The notes under the pieces were generated by a model. The model made no database searches. It worked only from the letters and a program-made list of their open reading frames with translations, and was not told the origin of the DNA. Below are positions 1 through 9,792 of a stretch of DNA of 64,000 nucleotides, piece after piece. The translations under genes were made by a program, and so were the position numbers. This stretch comes from Microcoleus sp. bin38.metabat.b11b12b14.051 (GTDB lineage: Bacteria; Cyanobacteriota; Cyanobacteriia; Cyanobacteriales; Microcoleaceae): assembly GCF_013299165.1 (NCBI RefSeq), contig NZ_JAAFKD010000008.1, positions 164,250-228,249 on the forward strand, in the 5' to 3' direction. How positions within the stretch are numbered: position 1 is the stretch's first letter; each line of letters starts with the position of its first letter.

Positions 1-3000
1 TCTGTAGCTGCACTAGACGCAGCCGGCGGCAGGCTGTGCATTTTCGACAGCAGCAAAGTCACCAAAAAACGAGAGGGAAGCCCCTGGCTTTAGACATGGG
101 GAGGAACTCGGTAGCGGTTTCAACCGCCTTCAATATTTTTTTACGCAATTGATCGAAAGATTTGTTATGATTAAGTTGTAAGTAAAAAAACCATCTACGT
201 GTTGAAACATTCTAGTATCGGAGAAATCCCGGCGAGCGTGAGCCACCACACTCCTCAAAGAGTAGTAAGCCTGTTTAACTGACAAGTAACGGCAGAATGT
301 GAAGCGTACCTATCTGGCAAAAGTGATGGATTATGAAAGCAAACAATTCAAAAGTAAGCGCAATTGCAATACCTTTTATATTGGTAGTTGTTTTGAGCGT
401 CTAGAGGTGCTTTGATAACGCCTTTGAGAGTTTTCGGATTCATTCAAGAATCCCCCTGATTCATCAGTGGGGAGTATCAAGAGTTTAATTCCCTACTCCG
501 ACAATTCCACACAGGCACTCAAAGTCTACACTTACGGCACCGGGCCGAGGATGCAAATTTCGGCCAAATACCAGCAGGTAGAGCAATACAGCGTCTGGCA
601 CGACTATTTTCAGTCCGGCGAGCAACAGGTTTGGGCAATTCCCGACTTGTACAAAATTAGCAGTCTCAGAAGCCTGCAACCGGCATTTCGACCGACAAAA
701 ATCCGCAGCATCTTAATCGTACCCCTCAGAACCCGCCAGCAAATATTCGGTTACTTGAGCATTTTTCGAGAAGAATTTGACACGGAAACTGTCTGGGCCG
801 GACAGTTAGATGCCGACGGGCGGCTCGCCCAATCTCGAATATCTTTTGAAGCGTGGAAAGAGTCAAAAACTTCCCAAATTCGCGAATGGAATCCTGAAGA
901 AATTGAATTAATACAATCTTTTGGCAGCCATTTTTCTGAGGCAATTAACCACTATCAACTAAATCAACAAATAGAGGCACTTAACGCTAATTTAGAAAAT
1001 CAAGTTCAAGAGCGTACAGCTCAACTGCAACAATTAACCCAACAGCAGCGAGTGCTGTTTGAAGTCGTGGCAAAAATGCGGAAATCCCTCGATTTGAACC
1101 AAATTTTTAGCACCATGTCTCAGGAAGTGCGACGGGCTTTAAATGCCGATCGCGTTGGGGTTTACCGCTTCGATCCCGCATCGGAATTTAACTATGGCGA
1201 ATTCGTAGCTGAAGATGTTTTGCCAGATTTTACATCAGCAATGGCAGTCAGAGTAAACGATGGCTGCTTTGGAGAAAACTACGCCAATCTCTAGTCTCAG
1301 GGGCGAGTTCACACCCTCTCAGACATCAGACAAGCTGGACTGCAAGATTGCTTTCTCCAAATTTTAGAACAATTTGAAATCAAAGCTACTTTAGTTGCAC
1401 CGGTCATGAAAGGTAACGAGCTTTGGGGGTTACTGTGCGTGCACCAGTGTTCGGCTCCCCGCAACTGGGAATCTTCCGAAATTCAGTTTGCTACTCAAAT
1501 TTCCGCCCAGCTCAGCATCGCACTAGAACAAGCAGATTTGCTCGCTCAAACTCAGCAGCAAACAGTTGATTTGCACTACGCTGCCGAGCAGCAGCGGATA
1601 CTGTTTGAGGTGGTTGCTAAGATTCGAGAATCTCTCGATTTAGATACAATTTTTCGCACGACAACTACAGAACTGCGGCGGATTTTAAATGCAGACAGAG
1701 TTGGAATTTATCGCTTTGACCCGGATTCCAATTTTAATGAAGGGGAATTTATTACAGAAGATGTTTTGCCAGTTTTTGGTTCCGCAATGGCTGTGAAAAC
1801 TCGCGATCAATGTTTTGGCGAAAACTATGCGAATAAATACAGTCAGGGACAAATTAAAGTGTTCCCAGACATAGCAACTGCTGGACTCTCAGACTGCCAC
1901 GCTGATATTTTGGCTCAATTTGCAATTAAGGCACAAATAATTATGCCACTGATGAATGGCAGCCAACTGTGGGGCTTGCTATGCGTGCATCAGTGCGACG
2001 GTTCGCGCAATTGGAAAACTTCGGAAATCCAGTTTGCGACGCAAGTCGGAACTCAGTTAAGCGTAGCATTAGAACAAGCTGATTTGCTCGCTAAGACGCG
2101 GCAGCAAACGATCGATCTCCAGTGGGCGGCCCAGCAACAGCGGATACTGTTTGAAATTGTGGTTAAGATTCGAGAATCTCTCGATATCAATGCGATTTTT
2201 AAGACTGCAACCCAAGAAGTTTGTCAGTTTATGCAAGTCGATAGAATTGCTGTCTATCGCTTTAATCCTGATTGGAGCGGTCAATATGTTGCCGAGTTTG
2301 TGAAAGATGGCTGGAGCAAATTGGTAGGTGAAGGTATCAATACGGTTTGGGAAAATACTTATTTGCAGTCACACCACGGCGGCAGGTATATCAATAATGA
2401 AACTCTCGCCGTTAATGATATCTATCAAGCTTGTCACTCGGAGTGTAACTTCACTATTTTAGAGCGTTTTCAGGTGCAGGCTTATGCGATCGCGCCGATT
2501 TTTGTAGGACAAGAACTTTGGGGTTTGCTGGCAGCATATCAACATTCTGCGCCGCGCTGCTGGGAAAGTTCAGAACTTAAGTTTTTAGCTCAAATTGCCA
2601 ATCAGTTAGGCGTGGCTATCCAACAAGCCGATTTTCTAGAGAAAACCAGAGGTCAATCAGCACAAATTGCTCAAAATTTAAAGGATTTGCAAGACACTCA
2701 AGCTCAATTGATTCAGACTGAAAAAATGTCGGGTTTGGGGCAACTGGTGGCGGGGATTGCTCATGAAATTAACAATCCAGTTAATTTTATTTATGGCAAT
2801 CTCAATCATGCTACTGATTATACTGAAAAATTGCTGAGTTTACTAGAACTTTACCAGCAGCAATATTTCGATGCTAGTCCTGAGATTGGCGAATTGACTG
2901 AAGATATTGACTTGGAATTTCTACTCGAAGATTTGCCTAAGTTGCTATTGTCTATGAAGGTGGGAGCCGATCGCATTCGTCAAATAGTTTTGTCTTTAAG

Positions 3001-3547
3001 GAATTTCTCTCGTCTGGATGAAAGTCAAATGAAGGCTGTCGATATTCATGAGGGCATTGACAGCACGCTGTTGATTTTGCAGCACAGGCTGAAATCTAGT
3101 TCGGATATTGGAAACATTGTGCTAGTTAAAGAGTACGGCAATTTACCTCTGGTTGAGTGTTATGCCGGACAGTTGAATCAGGTGTTTATGAATGTGATCG
3201 GAAATGCGATCGATGCTTTGCAATCGGAGAAGTTGAGCGATCGCAAATTCGTGAACCCTCAAATTAAAATCTCTACTGCTGTGGGTCAAATTAATGGCGA
3301 TGTTCCTAGCGCGGTGATTCGGATTTCTGACAACGGTTCGGGAATCTCGGAATCGATGAGAGAACGCATATTTGACCCTTTTTTCACGACTAAGCCGATC
3401 GGAAAAGGTACTGGATTGGGACTGTCAATTAGTTACCAAATTGTGGTATAAAAACACGGTGGCGTTTTAAAGTGTACTTCCCAATTGGGGAAGGGTACTG
3501 AATTTGCGATCGAGATTCCGATTAGTCAGCAGTCAGTTGACAGTTGA
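1..3547 (+). pseudogene. Broken multi-GAF sensor histidine kinase (5' end outside window)
   Basis: This was a cytosolic-type sensor kinase. A GAF segment (bases 1-75) is cut by a small mobile element and resumes near 481 with a phytochrome-like GAF stretch (PYSDNSTQALKVY). Three more GAF repeats follow, then HisKA (H-box AGIAHEINNPVNF, near 2755), an N-box (NVIGNAIDAL) and G-boxes (DNGSGIS, GTGLGLSISY). After the insertion one frame runs to 3547, but it carries TAG at 1292-1294, where the parallel GAF has Tyr (ANKYSQG against ANL-stop-SQG). It also carries TAA at 3449-3451, where a Glu (GAA) is expected before KHGG. The downstream frame can still be read as ATPase-domain C-terminus (KGTEFAIEIP). 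The final codons run into a TTGACAG repeat, so the native stop is unclear. Two nonsense changes plus an insertion indicate recent inactivation. A split but expressed pair of proteins is less likely. Confidence 0.85.
75..480 (+). mobile_element. Non-autonomous IS200/IS605-type element (MITE) inside the kinase gene
   Basis: About 400 bases interrupt the GAF reading frame. Both ends carry imperfect hairpins with a bulge, as in IS200/IS605 elements: CCCCTG...CATGGGG at 81-101 and CCCCCTGA-TTCA-TCAGTGGGG at 452-472. The right end then runs GAGTATCAA to about 480. No transposase or TnpB frame is present inside. The hairpin-rich right end resembles the tail of TnpB-linked RNAs, so the element may be an internally deleted tnpB transposon that keeps RNA-coding DNA. 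The left boundary is approximate (70-80). Confidence 0.6.
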
Positions 3548-3573
3548 CAGTTGACAGTTGACAGTTGACAGTT
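3534..3573. repeat. Heptamer tandem repeat (TTGACAG)n
   Basis: About five copies of the 7-base unit TTGACAG follow directly on the kinase pseudogene. The same unit appears near 12603, 22527, 32620 and 46440. Confidence 0.9.
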
Positions 3574-3576
3574 ATT

Positions 3577-3737
3577 GTAGGGTGCGTCAGGGTGGCTGAA
3601 TGTTTTCGTCACCTACTCAAGGATTCGCGCCCCCTGACGCACCCTACGGTTGGTTAGTCAGTTATTGTAGGGTGCGTCAGGGCGGCTGAATATTTTCGTT
3701 ACCTACTCAAGGATTCGGGCCCCCTGACGCACCCTAC
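3577..3737. repeat. Two tandem copies of a 71-bp palindromic repeat
   Basis: Copies at 3577-3647 and 3667-3737 each begin GTAGGGTGCGTCAGGG and end CCCTGACGCACCCTAC, giving a 16-bp stem around a loop of about 40 bases. The loops are nearly identical (..CTACTCAAGGATTCG..), so one copy arose by duplication. Such hairpins are commonly dispersed in cyanobacterial intergenic DNA. No gene is seen here. Confidence 0.85.
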
Positions 3738-3877
3738 GGTTAGCTTCGTTATTGTAGTTCGATCGCCCGCCAGCGTTGCTTGCAGCATGGGTTTGCCCCA
3801 AAACATGGTAAATTCAGTTAGACAGACTTTTGTCAAAATACAGAACTGAGCACTTGTAGTCGATCGACCGATACGCC

Positions 3878-4063
3878 ATGCCAGATTCCGAATTCTCAGA
3901 CGATTTAAAATGGACGCCCGAAGCCAAAGCCAAGCTAAAAAATATTCCCTATTTTGTCCGGGGACAAGCTCGCGTGCGAATCGAGCAATTGGCCCGCGAA
4001 GCCGAAACAGAAGTCGTTACCGTTGACTTAGTTGAGCAAGCTCGCATCGAGTTTGGGCAATAA
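3878..4063 (+). CDS. Small PCP_red-domain protein
   Basis: A 61-residue protein that is essentially one helical domain of the PCP_red family, the domain found at the C-terminus of ChlB, the light-independent protochlorophyllide reductase subunit. The recognisable core is [20 protein letters not shown] followed by [13 protein letters not shown] and [10 protein letters not shown], with the usual W/P...PFFVR-type signature. Stand-alone copies are common in cyanobacteria. Their job is not established here, and a link to chlorophyll biosynthesis is only by homology. It lies 68 bases upstream of tpiA on the same strand and could be cotranscribed with it. Confidence 0.8.
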   Translation: MPDSEFSDDLKWTPEAKAKLKNIPYFVRGQARVRIEQLAREAETEVVTVDLVEQARIEFGQ

Positions 4064-4131
4064 GGGATCGAAATGTACCCTAAAGCTTTAGACTATAAAT
4101 TGCGTTGTAAGGACAAGGATTTAACAAAGTA

Positions 4132-4857
4132 GTGCGGAAAATAGTTATAGCTGGCAACTGGAAAATGTACAAAACTAGGGCAGAATCCCTAGAGTTTCTT
4201 CAAGGATTCATGTCCTGCCTGACGGAAACCCCAGAAGAACGGGAAGTCGTGCTTTGCGTTCCCTTTACAGATTTGAGTGTCCTCTCGAAAAACCTCCACG
4301 GAAGCCGGATCAGGCTCGGTGCTCAGAACGTTCACTGGCAAGAGTCGGGAGCTTATACTGGTGAAATTTCCGGGCAGATGCTAACAGAGCTTGGGGTGCG
4401 CTACGTCATCGTCGGGCACAGCGAGCGCCGGCAATATTTTGGGGAAACTGACGAAACAGTGAATTTGCGGCTGAAAGCTGCTCAGAAATCCGGTTTAATT
4501 CCGATTCTGTGCGTGGGAGAGACAAAGCAACAGCGGGATGCTGGAGAAACGGAAGCTCATATTTTTTCTCAGTTAGCGCAGGATTTGGTTGGTGTTGACC
4601 AAGATAATTTGGTAATAGCTTACGAACCGATTTGGGCGATCGGCACTGGCGATACTTGCGAAACGAAGGAAGCTAACCGAGTTATTGGTTTGATTCGCAG
4701 TAAATTGACTAATCCTGATGTGCCTATTCAGTACGGCGGCTCTGTGAAAGGAGACAATATTGATGAAGTTATGGCGATGCCTGAGATTGACGGGGTTTTA
4801 GTAGGCGGTGCGAGTTTGGAAGCTGCGAGTTTCAATAGAATTGTCAATTATAAATAA
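4132..4857 (+). CDS. tpiA: Triosephosphate isomerase
   Basis: Interconverts dihydroxyacetone phosphate and glyceraldehyde 3-phosphate in glycolysis and the Calvin cycle. The 241-residue length is normal. The protein opens with AGNWKMYK (substrate-binding Asn and Lys), carries the electrophilic His in [10 protein letters not shown], the catalytic Glu in [12 protein letters not shown], and the phosphate-binding IQYGGSV and GVLVGGASL loops. The start is GTG at 4132: the conserved N-terminal strand begins at the second or third residue, so a later ATG would remove the catalytic Lys. Confidence 0.97.
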   Translation: MRKIVIAGNWKMYKTRAESLEFLQGFMSCLTETPEEREVVLCVPFTDLSVLSKNLHGSRIRLGAQNVHWQESGAYTGEISGQMLTELGVRYVIVGHSERRQYFGETDETVNLRLKAAQKSGLIPILCVGETKQQRDAGETEAHIFSQLAQDLVGVDQDNLVIAYEPIWAIGTGDTCETKEANRVIGLIRSKLTNPDVPIQYGGSVKGDNIDEVMAMPEIDGVLVGGASLEAASFNRIVNYK

Positions 4858-5190
4858 TTGGTAATTGGTAATCTTGCCCAGAGCGCAGCCGAAGGGTGGT
4901 AATTGGTAATTCGTAATTGGTAATTAACTGCTTCCCACACGCTTATGCTGGGAACCGATATCATATCCTGTCTGGTCGATCGCAATCAATAAGGTTCGTA
5001 GTGTGGACTTTAGTCCGCAGTATTTTGCGGACTAAAGTCCACACTACTAAAGGTTTTTGTGATGGTAATCGACCAGACGCAATATTGCTTTTGAATAGCG
5101 ATGCTCTTCAAAATGGAGGCTCGGCCTCGGAATGTGAATTAACAGGCTAAGCGCTTGCTAACGAGTATAAATAGGGCTTGAAAATAACTG
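4858..5190. repeat. Intergenic repeats: GGTAATT heptamers and a nested palindrome
   Basis: Between tpiA and folP lie several GGTAATT heptamers (4857-4922) and a copy of the window's main palindrome family (4998-5047, arms GTAGTGTGGACTTTAGTCCGC and its complement). The palindrome is enclosed by a second perfect pair of arms, GTCTGGTCGAT (4970-4980) and ATCGACCAGAC (5068-5078). A short open frame across it only reads through the repeat and is not called. Confidence 0.8.
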
Positions 5191-6054
5191 ATGACCGATC
5201 GCAAATTAACTATTAGAAATCAAACTTTCGTGTGGGGAAAACGCACTTATTTAATGGGCGTTTTAAACGTAACCCCTGACAGTTTTAGCGACGGCGGCGA
5301 TTTTAATACCATAGAATCGGCTTTAGCGCAAGCTGAAAATATGGTGAAATCCGGGGTAGATATTATTGATATTGGCGGTCAATCTACGCGGCCCGGTGCA
5401 GCGGAAATATGTTTAGCAGAGGAACTCGACCGCGTTATACCTGTCGTACAAATGCTGAGACAAAAAGCCGATATGTTTGGCTCAGTTCCGATTTCTGTGG
5501 ATACTACCAGAGCACAGGTTGCTAAAGCTGCGGTTGAGGCTGGAGCTGATATTGTCAACGATATTTCCGGAGCAACTTTTGACTGGGAAATGCTGTCAAC
5601 CGTTGCTCAGTTGCAAGTTCCGATAATTTTGATGCACATTCGGGGAACTCCCCAGACGATGCAAAAACTTACAGATTATCGGGATTTAATTGGAGAAATT
5701 AGGGAATTTTTGGAGAGTCGAATTGCAGCGGCAGTTGCTGCGGGGATTGACAAATCTCAGATAATTCTTGACCCCGGTATTGGCTTTGCCAAGACTTACA
5801 ATCAAAATTTAGAAATTCTGCGGGAGTTGCCCAAATTCCGGGGTTTAGACTGTCCGATTTTAGTCGGAGTATCGCGCAAAAGCTTCATCGGTCAGATTTT
5901 GAATCAGCGGGAAGCTAAACAAAGAATCTGGGGGACAGCGGCGGCTTGTACAAGTGCGATCGCAAATTCGGCAGATATTTTACGAGTTCACGATGTCAGA
6001 GAAATGCACGATGTTTGTCTGGTTGCCGACGCTATCTTCAGAAATCAATCTTGA
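5191..6054 (+). CDS. folP: Dihydropteroate synthase
   Basis: Condenses p-aminobenzoate with hydroxymethyl-dihydropterin pyrophosphate in folate synthesis; the sulfonamide target. At 287 residues it has the family length and a TIM-barrel layout. Signature motifs are MGVLNVTPDSFSDGG, DIGGQSTRPGA, the SVDTTR strand, NDISG, DPGIGFAKT and the C-terminal VGVSRKSFIG. ATG 5191 fits the N-terminus of homologues. The last 10 bases overlap the end of the convergent SPFH gene, so the two transcripts must overlap. Confidence 0.96.
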   Translation: MTDRKLTIRNQTFVWGKRTYLMGVLNVTPDSFSDGGDFNTIESALAQAENMVKSGVDIIDIGGQSTRPGAAEICLAEELDRVIPVVQMLRQKADMFGSVPISVDTTRAQVAKAAVEAGADIVNDISGATFDWEMLSTVAQLQVPIILMHIRGTPQTMQKLTDYRDLIGEIREFLESRIAAAVAAGIDKSQIILDPGIGFAKTYNQNLEILRELPKFRGLDCPILVGVSRKSFIGQILNQREAKQRIWGTAAACTSAIANSADILRVHDVREMHDVCLVADAIFRNQS

Positions 6055-6890
6055 GCGGTAGATTGATCGATTAGTTTGAGTTCTCGCTCTCCCCCGTGAG
6101 CGTTCCCCGGGATATCTGGCATAGAACCCATCAACTCGTTGAGGGCTTCTGTCATGTTTCTCGGGTCCATAAACAGAATTTTGGCGTTGTCGCTTTCGCC
6201 TAATTTTTGTTGAGCGTCTAAGTATTTTTCGGTTACTAAGTAATTCAAAACTTGCTTGCTGTTTGGATGGGAGTCTAAAGCTTCAACTAAGAGCCTCATG
6301 TACTCCTTAGTGCCAATGGCTTTGTTAACCATTGCTTGCCATTCGCTCTTAGTAGCCCGCTCCAATTCCATAGCTTCTTGCACCCTTTTCGGAGGTGTAA
6401 TGCTTTGAATTTCTACGCGAATCACTTTAACTCCCCAAGTTTCGGTAGCTTCGTCCAACTTCTTGAGTAACTTTTTATTCATGTCATCTCGGGAGCCCAA
6501 GATGTCTTGCATGGGCAACCGACCAATTTCAGCGCGAAACGTCGTTAAAACTAAGTTGGCGATCGCATTTTCAATTTGATCGATGCCATAATAAGCTTTC
6601 TGCAAATTCACAACCCGCCAATACACAACGGCATCGACTTCTAGGGCCACATTATCGCCCGTGATTGCTGACTGAGGTTTAATGTCTAAAACTCGTTCGC
6701 GACTTGTGTCCACGCAGACGACTTTTTCGACCAGGGGACTGATAAAGTGGAATCCCGGCTTGAGGGTGCGCTTGTATTGACCCAAACGTTCGACTAAAGC
6801 TTCGTCGCCACCGCTGACTATTTTCACGCTTGAGTTAACAGCGTAGCCGAGGATGAGCGCAAACAGCATGGTGAGAATAGACTGCCCCAT
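6045..6890 (-). CDS. SPFH/Band-7 (stomatin-like) membrane protein
   Basis: A 281-residue member of the stomatin/prohibitin/flotillin superfamily, of the QmcA/stomatin type. Residues 1-20 form one N-terminal membrane segment (ILTMLFALILGYAVNSSV). The Band-7 domain follows from about 30 to 190: ERLGQYKRTLKPGFHFISP, a VDTSRERVLDI strand, a VDAVVYWRV strand, and the typical VKVIRVEIQSITPP followed by an ERATKSEW helix. Such proteins oligomerise at the membrane and scaffold proteases or other membrane proteins; the partner here is unknown. It converges on folP with a 10-base overlap. A NfeD-type partner gene, often found beside such proteins, is not seen. Confidence 0.88.
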   Translation of the reverse strand: MGQSILTMLFALILGYAVNSSVKIVSGGDEALVERLGQYKRTLKPGFHFISPLVEKVVCVDTSRERVLDIKPQSAITGDNVALEVDAVVYWRVVNLQKAYYGIDQIENAIANLVLTTFRAEIGRLPMQDILGSRDDMNKKLLKKLDEATETWGVKVIRVEIQSITPPKRVQEAMELERATKSEWQAMVNKAIGTKEYMRLLVEALDSHPNSKQVLNYLVTEKYLDAQQKLGESDNAKILFMDPRNMTEALNELMGSMPDIPGNAHGGERELKLIDQSTAQD

Positions 6891-7234
6891 TTCTACTTTC
6901 CTGCTAGGGTTGACTGAGAATCGATCGGGAATCCACTCTAATTTAACTCAAAATCGGTCGCACAGTGCTAAAATATCACGACTGTTAATAAGTCCTAACA
7001 GTTACCGGTATTGCCTGGGACTGAATGGCCATGGCTTGAATGGCGCGACTGAATGTCTCCGACTAGACGGCAGGATATCAACCAATACCGTTGGGTTAAG
7101 ACGGTCTGGGAGTCAAAACGATGGGATAAATAGACACGGAGATTGCTGTCATCTCACACATCGCCAAAGAAGAGCGTTCATTTCTTCGGACAAGCCTAAC
7201 CCAAGCGTATTCGGATATCAACAACAAGTTTTGT
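6891..7234. other. Intergenic segment before the first HEARO-like RNA; unexplained
   Basis: No convincing coding frame. The segment has several short self-complementary stretches and its texture resembles structured RNA. An antisense-looking open frame covers it but matches nothing recognised. It has no counterpart upstream of the second HEARO-like copy. Confidence 0.4.
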
Positions 7235-7650
7235 CAGTAACTCAGCCCTAAAGGGACTGAGCTTGCAAGAGAAATCAAGCAAGCTATACTGACCAGTCTA
7301 AGTCTTAACTGACTACGTTATTTTGGTCACGACACCCTGTGGATGCGAAGCCAGTCCCCTGCTCTGTCGCTAGTCGTTAAACAGTTCTAAAGTCACTGGA
7401 ACGGTGCTGCTAGCCTAACAAGCCCTTATAACATTGACGAGGCTCACATTACCCCGTAAGGGAGCCCAACAAAGGCAACCATTATGCGTACAGGACTGGG
7501 AGATTTGAAACGGTAACTGTCCCGTTGAAAGTGCAACACAACAGCACACCGAATTAACCAGTTCCAAGGCGGTAATGGAAAGATTCAACGCGGTTGAAAC
7601 CGCCTGGTCGCTTCCCTAGGAAGGACTAAAGTCGCTGAGTTTCCCACTTA
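7235..7650 (+). ncRNA. HEARO-like (IscB omega RNA-type) structured RNA, copy 1
   Basis: A segment of about 350-400 bases that aligns along its whole length with the segment at 9793-10181. Shared landmarks are ACTGACCAGTCTAAG, TCACGACACC, GGATGCGAAGC-AGTCCCCTG, GTCACTG-GAC(A)GTGCT, TATGCGTA, ACTGTCCCGTTGAAAGTGCA and CAAGGCGGTA. These fit my memory of the cyanobacterial HEARO family, later recognised as the guide-scaffold RNA of IscB nucleases. A 5' hairpin (CTCAGCCCTAAAGGGACTGAG) and a 3' GAGTTTCCCA tail frame it. No IscB gene is adjacent, so it would be a stand-alone copy. In IscB systems the guide lies 5' of the scaffold, here near 7219-7236. The 3' end lies a few bases before the ATGA start of the TPR gene. 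Confidence 0.65.
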
Positions 7651-7663
7651 CCGTATTTCTTTT

Positions 7664-8431
7664 ATGAAAAACGATCGAGAGTTTCGCCTTTTCAAACCTT
7701 TTACCTGGATGGGCCCAAGCATTGTGGCGGCGGGAATATGGTATGTGGCTGTTGTCCAACCCGCACAAGCTGCATCGAGCACAGTGCAAAATTCGCCAAA
7801 CTTGCAGTCGCAAAACTCGCAGCCACCGCGCCGAGGGCCCGCAGTGCCCGAAGTTATATCCTACGAGATGAAGGGAGACGATCTCAGGATTTGCAAGCAG
7901 CAAGGCAACTCCGAGAAAAAATGCGAAGTTGTAGGAAAAGGCTACACGGTGGGTTTGAGAACTGCTAACGACCTTTACGCCCAAGGAAATCTTGTCAATG
8001 CCGAAGCTTTGTACCGGCAATTAATCGCTCGCTATCCCAAACAAGGGGATATTTATTACAAGCTAGGAACTCTGCTCTCGGGGCAAGGTAAAATGAGCGA
8101 TGCGATCGTCCAATTCCAAAAAGCAATTGAAGTCAACCCGAAACACGCCAAAGCTCACAACGATTTGGGCGTGGCGATGGCAAGTCAAGGAAAGTTGCCC
8201 GAAGCGATTGTGCTGTGGAGACAAGCTGTTAAAATTAATAGCCAATATCCCGATGCTTTAAATAATTTGGGAGTCGGTTTGTACCAGCAAGGAACCAAGG
8301 AAAACCAAGCAGAGGCAGTAGACAGCCTCAAAAAAGCGAAGGAGTTATTTCTCAAGCAGGGCAGAACTCAAGCGGCTACTAGAGTCGATCGAATTTTAGA
8401 AGAAATCAACTCCCAGTCGAGCGGCTCTTAA
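7664..8431 (+). CDS. Exported TPR-repeat protein
   Basis: A 255-residue protein with an N-terminal basic stretch and a hydrophobic segment (GPSIVAAGIWYVAVV) ending AQA, read as a signal peptide or anchor. A Pro/Gln-rich linker follows, then three to four tetratricopeptide repeats from about residue 105 to 235 (AEALYRQLIARYPKQGDIYYKLG, AIVQFQKAIEVNPKHAKAHNDLG, AIVLWRQAVKINSQYPDALNNLG). TPR arrays bind other proteins; no partner can be named. It faces aroB across a palindromic repeat. The start ATGA sits directly after the HEARO-like RNA, with no clear Shine-Dalgarno site in between. Confidence 0.8.
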   Translation: MKNDREFRLFKPFTWMGPSIVAAGIWYVAVVQPAQAASSTVQNSPNLQSQNSQPPRRGPAVPEVISYEMKGDDLRICKQQGNSEKKCEVVGKGYTVGLRTANDLYAQGNLVNAEALYRQLIARYPKQGDIYYKLGTLLSGQGKMSDAIVQFQKAIEVNPKHAKAHNDLGVAMASQGKLPEAIVLWRQAVKINSQYPDALNNLGVGLYQQGTKENQAEAVDSLKKAKELFLKQGRTQAATRVDRILEEINSQSSGS

Positions 8432-8471
8432 AATCATCCATAGCCGATAGATCAGAAATAAAAAAAGGTTT

Positions 8472-8520
8472 GTAGTGAGGACTTTAGTCCGCATTTTCTG
8501 AGGACTTTAGTCCTCACTAC
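8472..8520. repeat. Palindrome family A copy (GTAGTGAGGACTTTAGTCC)
   Basis: Arms GTAGTGAGGACTTTAGTCCGC and GAGGACTTTAGTCCTCACTAC sit between the convergent ends of the TPR gene and aroB, where the hairpin could act as a bidirectional terminator. The central part of the right arm is inverted relative to other copies. Confidence 0.85.
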
Positions 8521-8613
8521 AAAACAACGATCGAACATTGACAGAAAAAACTGCTCGGGCGATCGGCATAAATCGACCTTGTGGAGCGGTGAAACACGCC
8601 CATAAACCTTAAT

Positions 8614-9708
8614 TTAAAGCATTTCCTTCAAAACTCGTAAAATCACATCTCCGTCCACGCGATCGCTCACAGCAGCTTCGCCCAAACGCACCGGCAGCAC
8701 AAAGCGCACCTTGCCATCCTGCACCTTCTTATCAAGTTGCAAAGTATTCAAGATTTCCTCAACATCGACACCTGCGGGCAACTTAGCAGGCAAACCCGCT
8801 TTTTCAATTAAAGCAGACTGGCGGCGATCGCACTCAGCATCCCACATTGAGAGCTCCACAGCCAAGCGGCTAGAAGCAGCCATCCCAATTGCCACACCTT
8901 CGCCGTGATTGATGACCTTGTAATTAGTCAAACTTTCTACAGCATGACCGATCGTGTGACCGTAATTCAAAATCGCCCGCAAACCCGACTCCTTCTCATC
9001 CTTGCTTACCACCTCAGCCTTAGCTTGACAAGATCGGCTCAAAATTTGGGCCAACAAATCCGCCTTCACGTAGCGCATTTGATCCAAACGCTTGCAATTC
9101 TCCAACTTCCCGAACAATTCAGCATCCCAAATCACCCCATACTTGATGACTTCCGCCATCGCCGAACGAAACTCGCGCGCCGGCAGAGTTTTGAGAACAT
9201 CCGGGTCAATCAAAACCAAACGCGGCTGATGAAAAGCCCCGATCAAATTCTTCCCCGAAGGATGATTTACCCCCGTTTTGCCGCCAATAGAAGCATCAAC
9301 CATCGCTAGCAGCGAAGTCGGAACCTGCACCACATTAATTCCGCGCAACCAAGTCGCAGCCGCAAAACCCGTCATATCGCCAACCACCCCGCCGCCCAAA
9401 GCCACCATTGTCGAGGAACGTTCCAAACGGTTAGCCAAAGCCGCATTGTAAATCTTCTGGATCGAATTTAAAGTTTTGTATTGTTCGCCCGGTGGTAAAA
9501 TGCAGGTACTGACTTCCAGGCCGGCCGATTCGAGGGCTGCGGTGGCTCTTTCGCCGTAGTGCCGAAAAATCGACTGATTTGAGACCAAAAGAACTTTTTT
9601 GCCCAAACTTAGATCGCCCATCAGGGTGCCGAGCTCATCTAAGCCGCCCGATCGCACGCAAATATTGTAAGATTGTGGGCCCAAGTCAACTTTAATTATC
9701 GATTGCAT
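8614..9708 (-). CDS. aroB: 3-Dehydroquinate synthase
   Basis: Second step of the shikimate pathway: converts DAHP to 3-dehydroquinate using NAD+ and a divalent metal. The 364 residues match the family. Visible motifs are LPPGEQYK, the glycine-rich NAD loop [49 protein letters not shown], the metal ligand region AEVIKYG, and [11 protein letters not shown] plus HGEGVAIGM with metal-binding His residues. ATG 9708 begins directly at the family N-terminus. It is divergent from petL, with the second HEARO-like RNA between them. Confidence 0.97.
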   Translation of the reverse strand: MQSIIKVDLGPQSYNICVRSGGLDELGTLMGDLSLGKKVLLVSNQSIFRHYGERATAALESAGLEVSTCILPPGEQYKTLNSIQKIYNAALANRLERSSTMVALGGGVVGDMTGFAAATWLRGINVVQVPTSLLAMVDASIGGKTGVNHPSGKNLIGAFHQPRLVLIDPDVLKTLPAREFRSAMAEVIKYGVIWDAELFGKLENCKRLDQMRYVKADLLAQILSRSCQAKAEVVSKDEKESGLRAILNYGHTIGHAVESLTNYKVINHGEGVAIGMAASSRLAVELSMWDAECDRRQSALIEKAGLPAKLPAGVDVEEILNTLQLDKKVQDGKVRFVLPVRLGEAAVSDRVDGDVILRVLKEML

Positions 9709-9792
9709 ATTTATCTAATTTAGATTATGGATTTTAGATTATAGTTCTTATAGGTCTTCTTATTGATTATTTTGGAGAAATTGCAGTCAGAA

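Noticed and set aside
4917..5150. 77-residue frame between tpiA and folP
   Set aside because: It runs through the nested palindrome and has no conserved features.
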